Positions 1 to 9,400 of a DNA stretch of 19,421 bases are shown piece by piece; positions within the stretch are counted from its first letter, which is position 1; the number at the start of each line of letters is the position of its first letter. The translations under genes were made by a program, and so were the position numbers. The stretch is from Rhodospirillales bacterium. Lineage in GTDB: Bacteria; Pseudomonadota; Alphaproteobacteria; Acetobacterales; Acetobacteraceae. Where the stretch lies: contig CAHJXG010000488.1 in the NCBI GenBank assembly GCA_903644035.1, forward strand, positions 1 to 19,421. Direction: 5' to 3'. The notes under the pieces were generated by a model. That model saw only the letters and a list, made by a program, of their open reading frames with translations, was not told the origin of the DNA and did not search any database.

Positions 1-10
1 CTTCCGATCT
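1..10. other. Illumina adapter remnant at contig edge
   Basis: The window opens with CTTCCGATCT, which is identical to the last ten bases of the standard Illumina TruSeq adapter (ending GCTCTTCCGATCT). A ten-base match starting exactly at base 1 is very unlikely by chance. The helicase frame stays open through it, but the first codons read from it are probably not biological. The left end is therefore best treated as an untrimmed read end, not a natural DNA end. Confidence 0.85.
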
Positions 11-11
11 G

Positions 12-1340
12 ACGCTCCGGGCATTCGAGGCCCTGCGCGAAGACGCCGCACGGTTGTCATCACAGCTGGAGCAGGGCGAGGGAGCGTTGGGGGACGCGGT
101 GCCTGGACCCGGGTTCTGGGCCTTGCCCGATGATGAGTTGCAGCGCGCGGCACCCTGGAACGCCGGTGAGTTCCGCGCCGCCCGAGACGAGCTGTTCGCT
201 GCCGTCATACGCCTGCATCGGGCCTTCGTGGTTGTCGCGGCCCGCACCGTGAAGACGTCGCTGAACACGATTGTCCGGGCGGCGCAGGGTGGCTCCGGCG
301 TCGTCAAGCCGAGCGCGACGGATTGGGGAGTGTTCTTCCTGGTGGTGCCCGTGGTCTCGACGACCTTCGCTTCGATAGGGCGCATGTTCCAGGGGTTCGG
401 TGCCGGGGAGATCGGCTGGCTGCTGATCGACGAGGCGGGGCAGGCGCCGCCGCAGGCCGCGGTGGGTGCGATCTGGCGGGCGAAGCGCGCGGTGGTCATT
501 GGCGACCCGCTGCAAATCGAGCCGGTGGTGACCACACCCAAGCGCACGACACGACTGATCTTCGAGAGCAACGCCGCCGATCCAGTGGCCTGGGCGGCGC
601 CAAAGCAGTCAGCGCAGTCGCTGGCGGATCGTGCCAACCCGGTCCAGGGCCGCTTCCAGGTGCTGGACGGGGAAACTGGCGGGACCGAGCGGATCACCGG
701 CATGCCGCTTCTGGTGCACCGGCGGTGCGAGGAACCGATGTTCGGCATCGCCAATCGCATTGCCTATGACGGACGGATGGTGTTTGCCACATCCGAAGGG
801 GTGTCCCGGATCAAGGACATCCTGGGGTCCTCGGCCTGGATTGACGTGGATGCGCCTTCCACCGACAAGTGGGTGGAGGACGAGGGACGTCTGATCGCCC
901 AAGCGATCGCTAAGCTGTGCCGCGGCTTGCCGACGCCGCCGGACCTCTATGTCATCTGCCCGTTCAAGGCGCCCGCGGCGCGGTTGAAGGCGTTGCTGCT
1001 GAAGGCTCCGGGCGTGCTTCCCGGCCTCAGCAGGGACAAACGGGAGGAATGGATCGAAAAGCGGGTCGGGACCGTGCACACCTTCCAAGGCAAGGAGGCG
1101 GAAGCGGTCATCCTGATGCTTGGGGCGGGGCGGGGTGCCAAGGAAGGCTCGCGCATCTGGGCTGGCGGAACACCGAACCTCCTCAACGTCGCTGCTACCC
1201 GGGCCAAGCGGGTTCTCTACTTGGTGGGCAACCGCCGGGAGTGGCAGGGAGTGGGAGTGTTCACCGAGGCGGCACGCACGTTGCGGCACCGCTCCGGACG
1301 GGAGTGGCTGGTCGCGGAGCCTGCGGCGGTTACTTCTTAG
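12..1340 (+). CDS. SF1 (Upf1/DNA2-like) helicase, C-terminal part, 5' truncated
   Basis: The frame is open from the contig edge, so the true start lies outside; a TTG at 54 is not needed as a start. Visible helicase motifs are motif II LLIDEAGQAPP (aspartate codon near 429), motif III VVIGDPLQIEPV, motif V VHTFQGKEAEAVIL (near 1075) and motif VI NVAATRAKR (near 1186). These are typical of AAA_11/AAA_12 SF1B helicases that translocate on nucleic acid using ATP. No Walker A (motif I) is present in the visible part, as expected if the N-terminal half is missing off the contig. The gene converges on the four-gene operon, whose third gene carries a second, clearly different SF1 helicase. It could belong to another defence or repair module. 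The family call is firm; the specific function is unknown. Confidence 0.85.
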   Translation, partial: TLRAFEALREDAARLSSQLEQGEGALGDAVPGPGFWALPDDELQRAAPWNAGEFRAARDELFAAVIRLHRAFVVVAARTVKTSLNTIVRAAQGGSGVVKPSATDWGVFFLVVPVVSTTFASIGRMFQGFGAGEIGWLLIDEAGQAPPQAAVGAIWRAKRAVVIGDPLQIEPVVTTPKRTTRLIFESNAADPVAWAAPKQSAQSLADRANPVQGRFQVLDGETGGTERITGMPLLVHRRCEEPMFGIANRIAYDGRMVFATSEGVSRIKDILGSSAWIDVDAPSTDKWVEDEGRLIAQAIAKLCRGLPTPPDLYVICPFKAPAARLKALLLKAPGVLPGLSRDKREEWIEKRVGTVHTFQGKEAEAVILMLGAGRGAKEGSRIWAGGTPNLLNVAATRAKRVLYLVGNRREWQGVGVFTEAARTLRHRSGREWLVAEPAAVTS

Positions 1341-1408
1341 CCATTCCAAGGAAGCGTTGGCATCCAGCAAGATCCTGCGCGGGGCTGGGCACCACTCGGC
1401 GCGTGGCG

Positions 1409-1729
1409 ATGTGGGAGGCCCGGGCGATCGAGCGCGACGTGCCGCCGCCGCTCAGGCTGGCGGACGGCGCCGCGGGCCTGGGCGAGCCGCCCGAGAGCCT
1501 GAGGGATTACTGGCGCGAAAAGAACACGCTCAGCATGGACGGGCTGCCGACCGGGCTGCTTGAGGCCGAGGGACTCGCGGGCCACACCGAGTAAGCCTGC
1601 CCGGGTCGGCCGCCGTACCTCGACCAGCGCGTGCCTGACCAGCTATTTCGCGAGCTGTCTGACTTGCGACGCCTCCGCCCGATCCTCGCGGACGCAGAGG
1701 TGGCAGCGCTCGCGCTGGGACAGCACTGA
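1409..1729 (+). pseudogene. Degraded or interrupted small gene with one in-frame TAA
   Basis: From the ATG at 1409, 61 codons with strong G/C third positions run to a TAA at 1592-1594. The same frame then stays open with the same codon bias for 44 more codons, to a TGA at 1727-1729. The first half includes YWREKNTLSMDGLPTG and the second half PPYLDQRVPDQLFRELSDLR. An alternative reading is two small genes, the second starting at the GTG at 1631 (32 aa). No clear ribosome-binding site precedes 1409. I do not recognise a family. The consistent frame and composition on both sides of the stop argue for one gene broken by a nonsense change or a remnant, but this is inference. Confidence 0.35.
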
Positions 1730-1846
1730 GGCGTGACCGGGACGCATTGAGACTAGCCTGGCCCACTACGACGCAGGGGAGCGCGCGACCGGATTCAAGC
1801 TGACGAGGATCTTTGGGCGTGCTAGGCCCTGCCTTTGGAGGGATCC

Positions 1847-2104
1847 ATGCGCGCCATCCAGCTACTGGCAACCATGCTCACCATTGCCCTCGCGCTACCC
1901 CCTACCGTGAGAGCACAAGACAACCCAGAGAGGCAGCTTACTGGCGACGCGTCCCGAGAGTGGGTCTTCAAGCGCGTCGTGCGGTCGATGGGTCCAGGGG
2001 ACGCCTGCACCTCTGGCCTGACCTACACGTTCGAGCAGGCCATTCGCGTCACAGCCTGGAAGTTCGGGCGATTGGTGCCCTCGCGCGAACGGCTTCCTCA
2101 ATAG
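1847..2104 (+). CDS. Small secreted protein, probably C-terminally truncated
   Basis: This 85-aa product begins with a classical Sec signal peptide: MRAI, then a hydrophobic stretch (LLATMLTIALAL), then a likely cleavage site after VRA before QDN. The ATG at 1847 is chosen because GGAGGG (1837-1842) sits 4 nt upstream; an earlier start at 1835 would run through this site. The mature part contains REWVFKRVVRSMGPGDACTSG and a TYTF segment with a single cysteine. The last 56 nt overlap the 3' end of the convergent coiled-coil gene, and the short tail after GRLV looks cut off, suggesting that the original C-terminus was replaced when the neighbouring operon arrived. I do not know a function. The signal peptide is clear; the truncation is inferred. 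Confidence 0.6.
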   Translation: MRAIQLLATMLTIALALPPTVRAQDNPERQLTGDASREWVFKRVVRSMGPGDACTSGLTYTFEQAIRVTAWKFGRLVPSRERLPQ

Positions 2105-3416
2105 CCGGGGCGGGCATGCTGACGGTCTTCACCGGTTGCACTCCCGCCTCAAGCGCCCTCTCCAATATGATCTCACTCCCGCTTGCTGACAGCGCAGCTC
2201 TCAGACGGTCGAAATCGGAACACCAAACGGTCTCCTGCTCAGCGTCACGCCTTGCATTTCGGTGTGCGCTTGGCTGGTCAGAACCGACCAGCCGCACCTG
2301 CATTCTGGCTGCGTCCACGGGGGCCCCGAGTTCGACACCGTAGTCGCTTGTGCCTGGCCGTCGAACGACAACACGTCCCTCTCGGATCCAGGCTGTCTCC
2401 ATCTGGGCGCCAATCTCGTAGCCAAGGGCAGACAGACCGCTGAGGATTACGCGCCTCCGCTCGGCGGCGGCGAGTGCTTGGATTTCCGACGCGGTCAGAG
2501 CCTCAGCCTCAGCCTCCAGTCTGACCACGACATCTTCCAAGGGCCTTTCCCAAACCCCTTGGACGCGGTCGCGGAGTGCGACGCCTTCCTTGGATGTCGA
2601 CTGGCTCAAAGTTGCAACAACCTGACCAAGCCGCCGCCGGAGATCCTCTTGCGCCCGAAGCTTGGTGACGTGAGCCGAAAGGTCGAGCAACAAAGAGTCC
2701 GTGAGAAGCGAACGCCGGGATGCGTCCTGCTGCCCGCCGATCTCTGCCGCTCGTTTCTCAAAAGCCGTGGCGGCTTCCACCTCCAGCGTGGAGATGTCCG
2801 CCAGGAGCCGGTCCAACCGCTCCTGAACCGGATTGGGCGGCGCCGGTCGGGACGCGAGCCAATCACTCACCGTCTGCGCTTGCATGCCCTGTTTCAGCCG
2901 ACCAGCCAGTGCTTCGATCTCAGGATTGTGGGTCTCTTGGGCGAGCGATGCCAACTGCCGGGCCGCCGCGGCGAGTTCACGCTCGACCACAGCCGTCTCG
3001 CCGCCGACAGGCCGCCTGTGAGACGCGTCCTGTAGAGCGATCGGGACCGCGAGACCGGCGCCTTCCATAGCTGCGACAACGCTGCGAACGGCGTTGGTCA
3101 GCTGCCTTTGCCGCGCGCGAGCGACCGCGGCGGTCTCCGCCGCGCGCTCTCGAAGGCGGTCGGTTTCCGCGCGCAGGAACATCACCTCCTCTGGCGCCTG
3201 CTTCTGCAAGTCAAGCGCGCGGTTTGCCGCAAACAGACCCGAAAGCCGACGATGGCGATCCTCCAGCGATCTCTCGAGGGAGTCGTCGAACATGCCAAGC
3301 CGTCGAGCCGTGCGCCGTAGGTCTTCGGCGGCCGCCTCCACAGCCGCCAAATGACGTCGGCAAATGGCCTCGATCTCCTGCCGAGTGACGATCCGTACGA
3401 CCTTGGGACCGCTCAT
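2049..3416 (-). CDS. Coiled-coil protein, last gene of the four-gene operon
   Basis: This 455-aa protein of unknown function starts with MSGPKVVRIVTRQEI, an N-terminus I associate from memory with conserved hypothetical proteins. Residues of about 15-115 and 150-330 are rich in Ala, Glu, Arg and Leu in heptad-like order and should form long coiled coils. A smaller globular part follows (about 345-430), with WIREGRVVVRRPGTSDYGVE and a QETVWCSDFDRL segment. There is no signal peptide, membrane segment or catalytic motif. The ATG at 3414-3416 overlaps the TGA of the upstream 2088-aa gene as ATGA, so it is translationally coupled. A scaffold or adaptor for the large helicase-nuclease is a reasonable inference only. 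Its 3' end overlaps the secreted-protein gene on the other strand. Confidence 0.85.
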   Translation of the reverse strand: MSGPKVVRIVTRQEIEAICRRHLAAVEAAAEDLRRTARRLGMFDDSLERSLEDRHRRLSGLFAANRALDLQKQAPEEVMFLRAETDRLRERAAETAAVARARQRQLTNAVRSVVAAMEGAGLAVPIALQDASHRRPVGGETAVVERELAAAARQLASLAQETHNPEIEALAGRLKQGMQAQTVSDWLASRPAPPNPVQERLDRLLADISTLEVEAATAFEKRAAEIGGQQDASRRSLLTDSLLLDLSAHVTKLRAQEDLRRRLGQVVATLSQSTSKEGVALRDRVQGVWERPLEDVVVRLEAEAEALTASEIQALAAAERRRVILSGLSALGYEIGAQMETAWIREGRVVVRRPGTSDYGVELGAPVDAARMQVRLVGSDQPSAHRNARRDAEQETVWCSDFDRLRAALSASGSEIILERALEAGVQPVKTVSMPAPAIEEAVRARAPIARTSRL

Positions 3417-6400
3417 GCCGCCTCCCGCTGCAACGCCGACTCAATGGCTGACCGAAGACGTGCCCGCTCGTGTTGCGGACGGTGATACCAGGCATGAACC
3501 GATACCCGGTGAAGGGCGGGTACGGCCCGCCTTAGAACGGCTGCGCGCCAGATCTCACGAGCCCGGGCCCGGGTAAGCAGTTCGTGCCGCGGGGCCTCAC
3601 ATTCTATTCCGATCCCAAATAGACGGGTCACCGGGTCGACGATGGCGTAATCCATGCTGAACACGTCGCCGCTCTCGTCGGCCGACACAGGATCATAGCC
3701 GAGCTGTCGAACGAATTCGCCCACGGACTCTCTGAAACCATCTCGGTCCCATGCAGTGTCGTCAGTCGGGCCGGAGGAGCCGTCGCTTAGTTGAGCAGGG
3801 ACAAAGCGTGCGGCCTCAAGGTCGCCAGCATCCAGCTTGCCCGCATAATCGAGGTAGGCTTGCAGGTAGTCGCGAGGTCGCTCGGGGCGGCGCTTCGATT
3901 GGAGCCAATCGGAAACTTCTGAAACGGGAATGGACGTCACCAGAATCACTTTGCTACGGGCACGAGTGATAGCAACGTTCAATCGCCGCTCACCGCCCGT
4001 CTGCCCAAGCACCCCGAAACTGCGGCGGAAGGTGCCTCGCGCATCCCGGCCGAAGGTGGTTGAGAAGATGATCGCATCCCGCTCGTCTCCTTGGACGTTC
4101 TCCACGTTCTTGACGAAGAAGCCCATGTCCTCGCCATCCTGCTTGCGGTCACGCTCCCGCCGGAGAGCCGCCGCGAAGGCCGGGTCTTCCGCTGCGCGTT
4201 CCTCAAGCGCGTCCTCGATGAGGTCTGCTTGCTTGCGGTTGAATGAAACCACCCCGACGCTCGGGCATGAGGTTCCCTGAGCCGACCAAAGGTCCGCGAG
4301 GATCTCCACGACCCGTTCTGCCTCGCCGCTGTTCGTCTGCGAGACATAGGTCCCATCGACCCGGTCGACCTCGATCGGGCGCACCTGCCTTATCTCGCCG
4401 TCGGGGTGGCGAACGGGGACGCTCAGGGCGCCGCTGTAGAAAGCGGCGTTCGAGAAGCCGATGAGCTCGCGATAATTCGAGCGGTAGTGGATCTTCAAAA
4501 CGGCTTTCGGAAGCGCCCAGCGGCCGAGCTGGAGCAGGTCGGGGCAGTCCTTCACTTCCCGCCTGTTCCATGCCTCCTCGGCCGCCGCCCGCTCGCTCTC
4601 GGTCGCAGTTTCGTCGACCTCGTCAGCATCCAACGCATCGTCGTCGTCTTCGACCGCACCGGTGAAGAACGCGCTCGGCGGCATCTGCTTCTCGTCGCCA
4701 GAAACAACCACCCTGCGACCACGGAAGAGGGTGGGAACGGCATGCTCGACCGGCATCTGGGAAGCTTCGTCGTATATGACGAGATCGAAAAGACCGGCTC
4801 GGAGCGGCAGGACGCGGCTGGCCACATCGGGGATCATGAGCCAGATCGGGCGTAACTGCATCAGGCCGACGGCCTGACCTTGATCCAGGATCTCCCGTAC
4901 GGTCTTGGCTCTCGGTCCGCGCAGCATGGTCAGGGCGGTCCACGCCGCCTGTGTTCCAAGCCTCGAGCCCTCGCAACCCGCAGCCAGGACCCGCCGGTTC
5001 AGGTCGCGCAACTCGCTGTCCAGCTGAGCCAACCCGTGCACTTTGGCCTCGATCTCCTCCCGATCCGAAAGCAGTTCCGGATGGCTGCCCTCCAACCGGT
5101 TCTTCCAGGCGAGCAAAGCCTCCCTGTGGATTGTCTTGCGCACGACGCCGTCCAGATTGGACGTTGGTATCGCGTTCAGCAGGCTCTCCGACTGCCTGAG
5201 TTGGGAGAGGACTCGGACCGCGTCTTCGGAGCTCCGGCCCATCCGCATCCGGACGCGTTGGTAGGGCGCCAGGGCATGAAGCGCCTCGGCCAACGGGGCC
5301 GTAAGCCTTGCCGTCGGGGAGTTGCGCCCGATCGCTGTCTCGCACTCGGCCAACCATCCGGGCTCGATCCAGGCCGAGAGCACAGACAACGCGCCACGAC
5401 TGCGTTGGCGTGCCTCGTGCCGGGCACATGCGCCTTCGAAGGTTACTTGCAGGCCGCTGTAAGCGGCCTGGGTCGCCTGCCGCACCGTCCGCTCGGCAAG
5501 CTCCGCTGCGGGGCAGGCCAGTACCGCCGCAGACGCCTGCTCAACCATGTGCAGCGAGTTCAGCAGCTTCCTGGTGTCCTCGACCAAGACGTCGAGGGGA
5601 GAGGGATGCAATGGCGGCTGTGAGCGGAGCGCTTCGTGAACCTGTTGGAGCTTCGTTCTCAATGGACGGATCTCGTGCTCAAGCCTGAGCAGGTCCAGAA
5701 CGCCGACCAGCGATCTCTCGGGCTTCCCGAGCCTGGCAACGAAGCCGATCGCGCGGTCAACCCTTCCCCAGCGGTAGGGGTTCAACCATTGAAAAAAGTT
5801 TGGCTCCGTTGATGCATCGACGAAATCCTCGATCAGGGTCTCAAGCTCGATCAGAGAGAGTTTGGCAACGTGTTCAAAAGCAGCAGGATCGTGCCTCTTG
5901 GGATCAATACAACCCAAGGTGTTGGAAAGCTCCTCAACCTTGGAGCGGAGCTGCGAGCCAAGGCTCTCTCCGCCAGCAACGGGTCGGAACAGATCAAGCC
6001 ATGTCGCCAGCCGAGCCCGCACGTCCTCGAGCACGACGGACAGGATGGTTCCGGATCCAGCCATCCACTCCATGAGCTTCGTCGGGTCGTCAGTCTCGAA
6101 CCCAGCAGAGTCCGCCGGGGCCGAGGCGCGTGCTTGCTCGGCGACCAGGAAAGCACCGAAGTCATCGCGGAACGCGCGATCGATGTGGTCGTCAACGGCG
6201 AATGGCTTGAGCGCTGCCAGCGGGCTGCCCTCGAACCTGGACCGCAGCCAGTCCCGGGCGAGCGGACCGCAGGTCTCCTCCACGGCTGCGAGCCGGATCT
6301 CGTCGAAGCCGGACAGCAGAGTCCGCAGTCGTGGAGCGTCGATGGTCAGCCCGCTTGCCTCGACCTCGATCAGCTGGCCGACGACGTCGCGGTAGGAAAG

Positions 6401-9400
6401 CCCGCTGGGCTGGTCCCGGCTGTGGAGTGCTGCGTGGTGCCGGTCGATCTCGCCTTCAAGCGCCTCGATCCTGGCGGCGAGTGCCTGCCGTCGCCTACCG
6501 AGGTCGGCAACACGGCCGGGATCAGCCGTCCTCGCGGCTGGCACTTGCGTCCTGAGTGCGTTGACAACGGAGGTTCGATCCCGGTTGACGTCGGCCAGCA
6601 GGAAAAGCCGGTCGCCCAGTCCTTCCGCTTTCAAACGCTTCTCGACGACCTTCAATGCCGCGAGCTTCTGGCAGACGACGAGCACGGTCTCGCCGTGCCC
6701 GACAGCGTTGGCGACCATGTTGACGATGGTCTGGCTCTTACCCGTCCCGGGTGGGCCTTCGACGAGCAGGCCTGGACCGCTGCGGGAACGCAGAACGGCG
6801 TCGTCCTGCGACGGATCGCTTTCCACGGTGTTGTAGCGATCACCTTCGCTGGTGGCCGGGACCGGGCCGGGTTCACCCTGCTCGACGATACGGAGCGCTG
6901 CTTCCAGGGATGTCCCGGCGATCGGCTTGCCCTGGAGAAGTTTGATATCCTCGGCCACCGCTTGGCCGGTGAACTCCACGTGGAACAGCGCGGCAGCCGC
7001 AACCAGTTCGGGCTCGGCTGAGATGGTGGTCGCGTCGCGTCCTGGAATGCGGGCCAACACCCGGCTTTGAGGCGCGGCGAGGTGCGCGAGGACATCCATC
7101 ACGTCGGCGACACGCAGGTTATCCCGCGCCAGGAGGTCGTCCTTCGCGCGGCGCCAGCGCTCCATTGCCCCGCCGCCAACGATGGATTCGAGAGCGGGAT
7201 TCAGCCGAACTTCTTCACCTTCCGCGCGGAAAGCCAGTCGGGCCGCCCTGCCAGCGGCGTCATTGCTGAACTCAAACGCCACCGGCCAGAGCAGGACCGG
7301 AGCAATACGCGGCCGGGCAGAACCCCTGCCACGATGGCCGTCTCCCACAATGAGGAACGGGAAACCCATGTAGCGTCCGTCGATGCCCGTGTCTCTCTGG
7401 AACATACTGGCATGGCTGACCAGCCGCCGAAGTCGTGCCTCCAGGTTTGGGTTGTTCCTATAGGCGGCAGGGTCCAATGCAATGGCTGAGGGCGTTCGCG
7501 CCAGCACATGGGCGACAACCGCTTCGGGGCCGCGATGGGATGTGCCGAGTTCCGCAAGGTCAATGCGCGGCGTTGTCTTGCCGATGAGGAAGCGCACGAG
7601 AGATCCGCGGCCGATAGCGCTCGATACCCGTTTTTCGAAATGCTCGAGCAGGCTGGAGACGTATTGCTGCTTTGGCGGCTCCTGCCACCGCTCGGGTGGA
7701 ACCGCAAGCAGAACCGCGGCCCGCGGCAACAGCATCCTGCGGCGGGCCCGGAATTCATCAGCCCAGGTGTCGATGCCCTTGCTGCCGCACCGGGCAAAAT
7801 TGGCGATGCGTCCGTCAACCTCGCTGAAGATCTCGCGCCTCGGCCTGGCCAGAAGCCGCTGTGCGACCTCGGATTCTAGTGCAACTCCCGCCTGCGACGC
7901 CTCCCTGAGCGCAGCCTCCACCAACGAAGCGAGAGCGGTGAACTGGCCCAGGGAGGCGCTGACCAGGAGCACGAGGTCTTCTTCGGTGACCCTGGACTTG
8001 TCTAGGATCGAAGCCAAGCGCGCGTGGTCGGTGTCGGGGAAGAGTCGAAGCCGCGCCTCGCGTTCGGCCTCGAGATTGGCCCTCGAGGTTGTCAGCATTG
8101 CCAACCGGAAGCTCTGCTCATCGAGCTCGATCTCGTTCAGTCGAGCTCGCTCGCGGACGGCGTCGGCGCGGATGCGCAGCCGGACCAGCCACGGCTCGCG
8201 CTCCAGGCGCTCGAGATGCCTGGCGACGGCGCCGGTGACGATCTCCGAGCCTCGCTCCGGGTTCGTCAGCAGCCACGCGCCTGAGACGATCTCGCCCCCG
8301 AGCGCGAGCGGCAGGTCACGGTTGAGGACCATCATCGCCAGGGCATGCTTGGCGTCATCGGCCAACTCGGGGTCGGAGACTATGTGTCGAACCTCGGCCA
8401 CCTGGGCCGGGTTGCCGCCCCGCTCGTCGAGCCAGGTCGCCACGGCACCCCTGAGCGTCGCTTCGGTTCCCTCAGCTTGGTTCGCCGCCTCGGACGCAGC
8501 AAGGGCATACGCCTCCGGACGCCGGAACAGGCGGCCACCAAGCGAGATCGCCGGGCCACGATCTTCGGTCCTCCCGGCCGCCTCTTCGGGAGGAGGCTCG
8601 ACCAACTCGCCTTGAAGCCATGCACGAACCTGCGTCCAGGACCAGCGGGCCAGCGGATCCCTCGCGAGCAGGCCGCGCAGAAGGATCCGGGTATCCGGGT
8701 CGAGGCTGGGCGGTAGCGTCATCCCACGTGTGACGACGTGCAGCAGAAACGCCTGGTCGTTCACCCCGTCGAAGCAGGCGCCCCGTGTGGCCTGCTCGAG
8801 TGCGATCATCCCAAGCGACCACCAATCGGAGGCCGCGCTCACCGCGCCAACGACCGCTTCCGGGGCCGAATAACGGGTCAGCTGGAGTGGTGCTACCGCC
8901 TCCAGGTCAAAATCCGAGAGTCTGGCCGACCCGAAACCCACGATGACGAGGTCGAACGCCTCCGGATCCCGGATCAGGACGGTGTCGGGCCGCAGCTCCC
9001 GGTGCCGCAAGCCGATTTCCGCAAAGCTGGACAGCGCGCGGCCAATCTCGTCGACGAGGATCCGGAACCTCTCCGGAGCCGCGGCGGGGTATTCCCGCGC
9101 GGAAAGCGAGCCGCCCCGGATGTGCTCGGTCACGTCATAGGCGCGGCCGTCGAACCTGCCGGTCGCGAATAGTCGGGGAGTGTGATCGGTCGGCATGCGA
9201 CGGAGCGCGTCGTGAACTGCGGGGTCGGGTTCGGCCCCGGTGCAATACAGGGTGAGCAGGGCTGGTTCTTCGGTGTCCTCGCGCCTGGCCAGAAAGCGTT
9301 CCCAAGGTTCACCGTCCCGCCCCGGCAAGCGCTCGTGAACCGTCCAACCGTCGATCACCGTCGCAGGCAGGCAGGCATCGCTCTGGGCGGTCGGCTCGGT

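Noticed and set aside
609..1370. - strand open frame of 253 codons opposite the left helicase
   Set aside because: The + strand encodes helicase motifs throughout; the opposite frame shows low-complexity Arg/Pro composition only.
5862..8615. Several + strand open frames of 170-380 codons inside the 2088-aa gene
   Set aside because: They lie entirely opposite a gene with continuous domain structure and have no motifs of their own.
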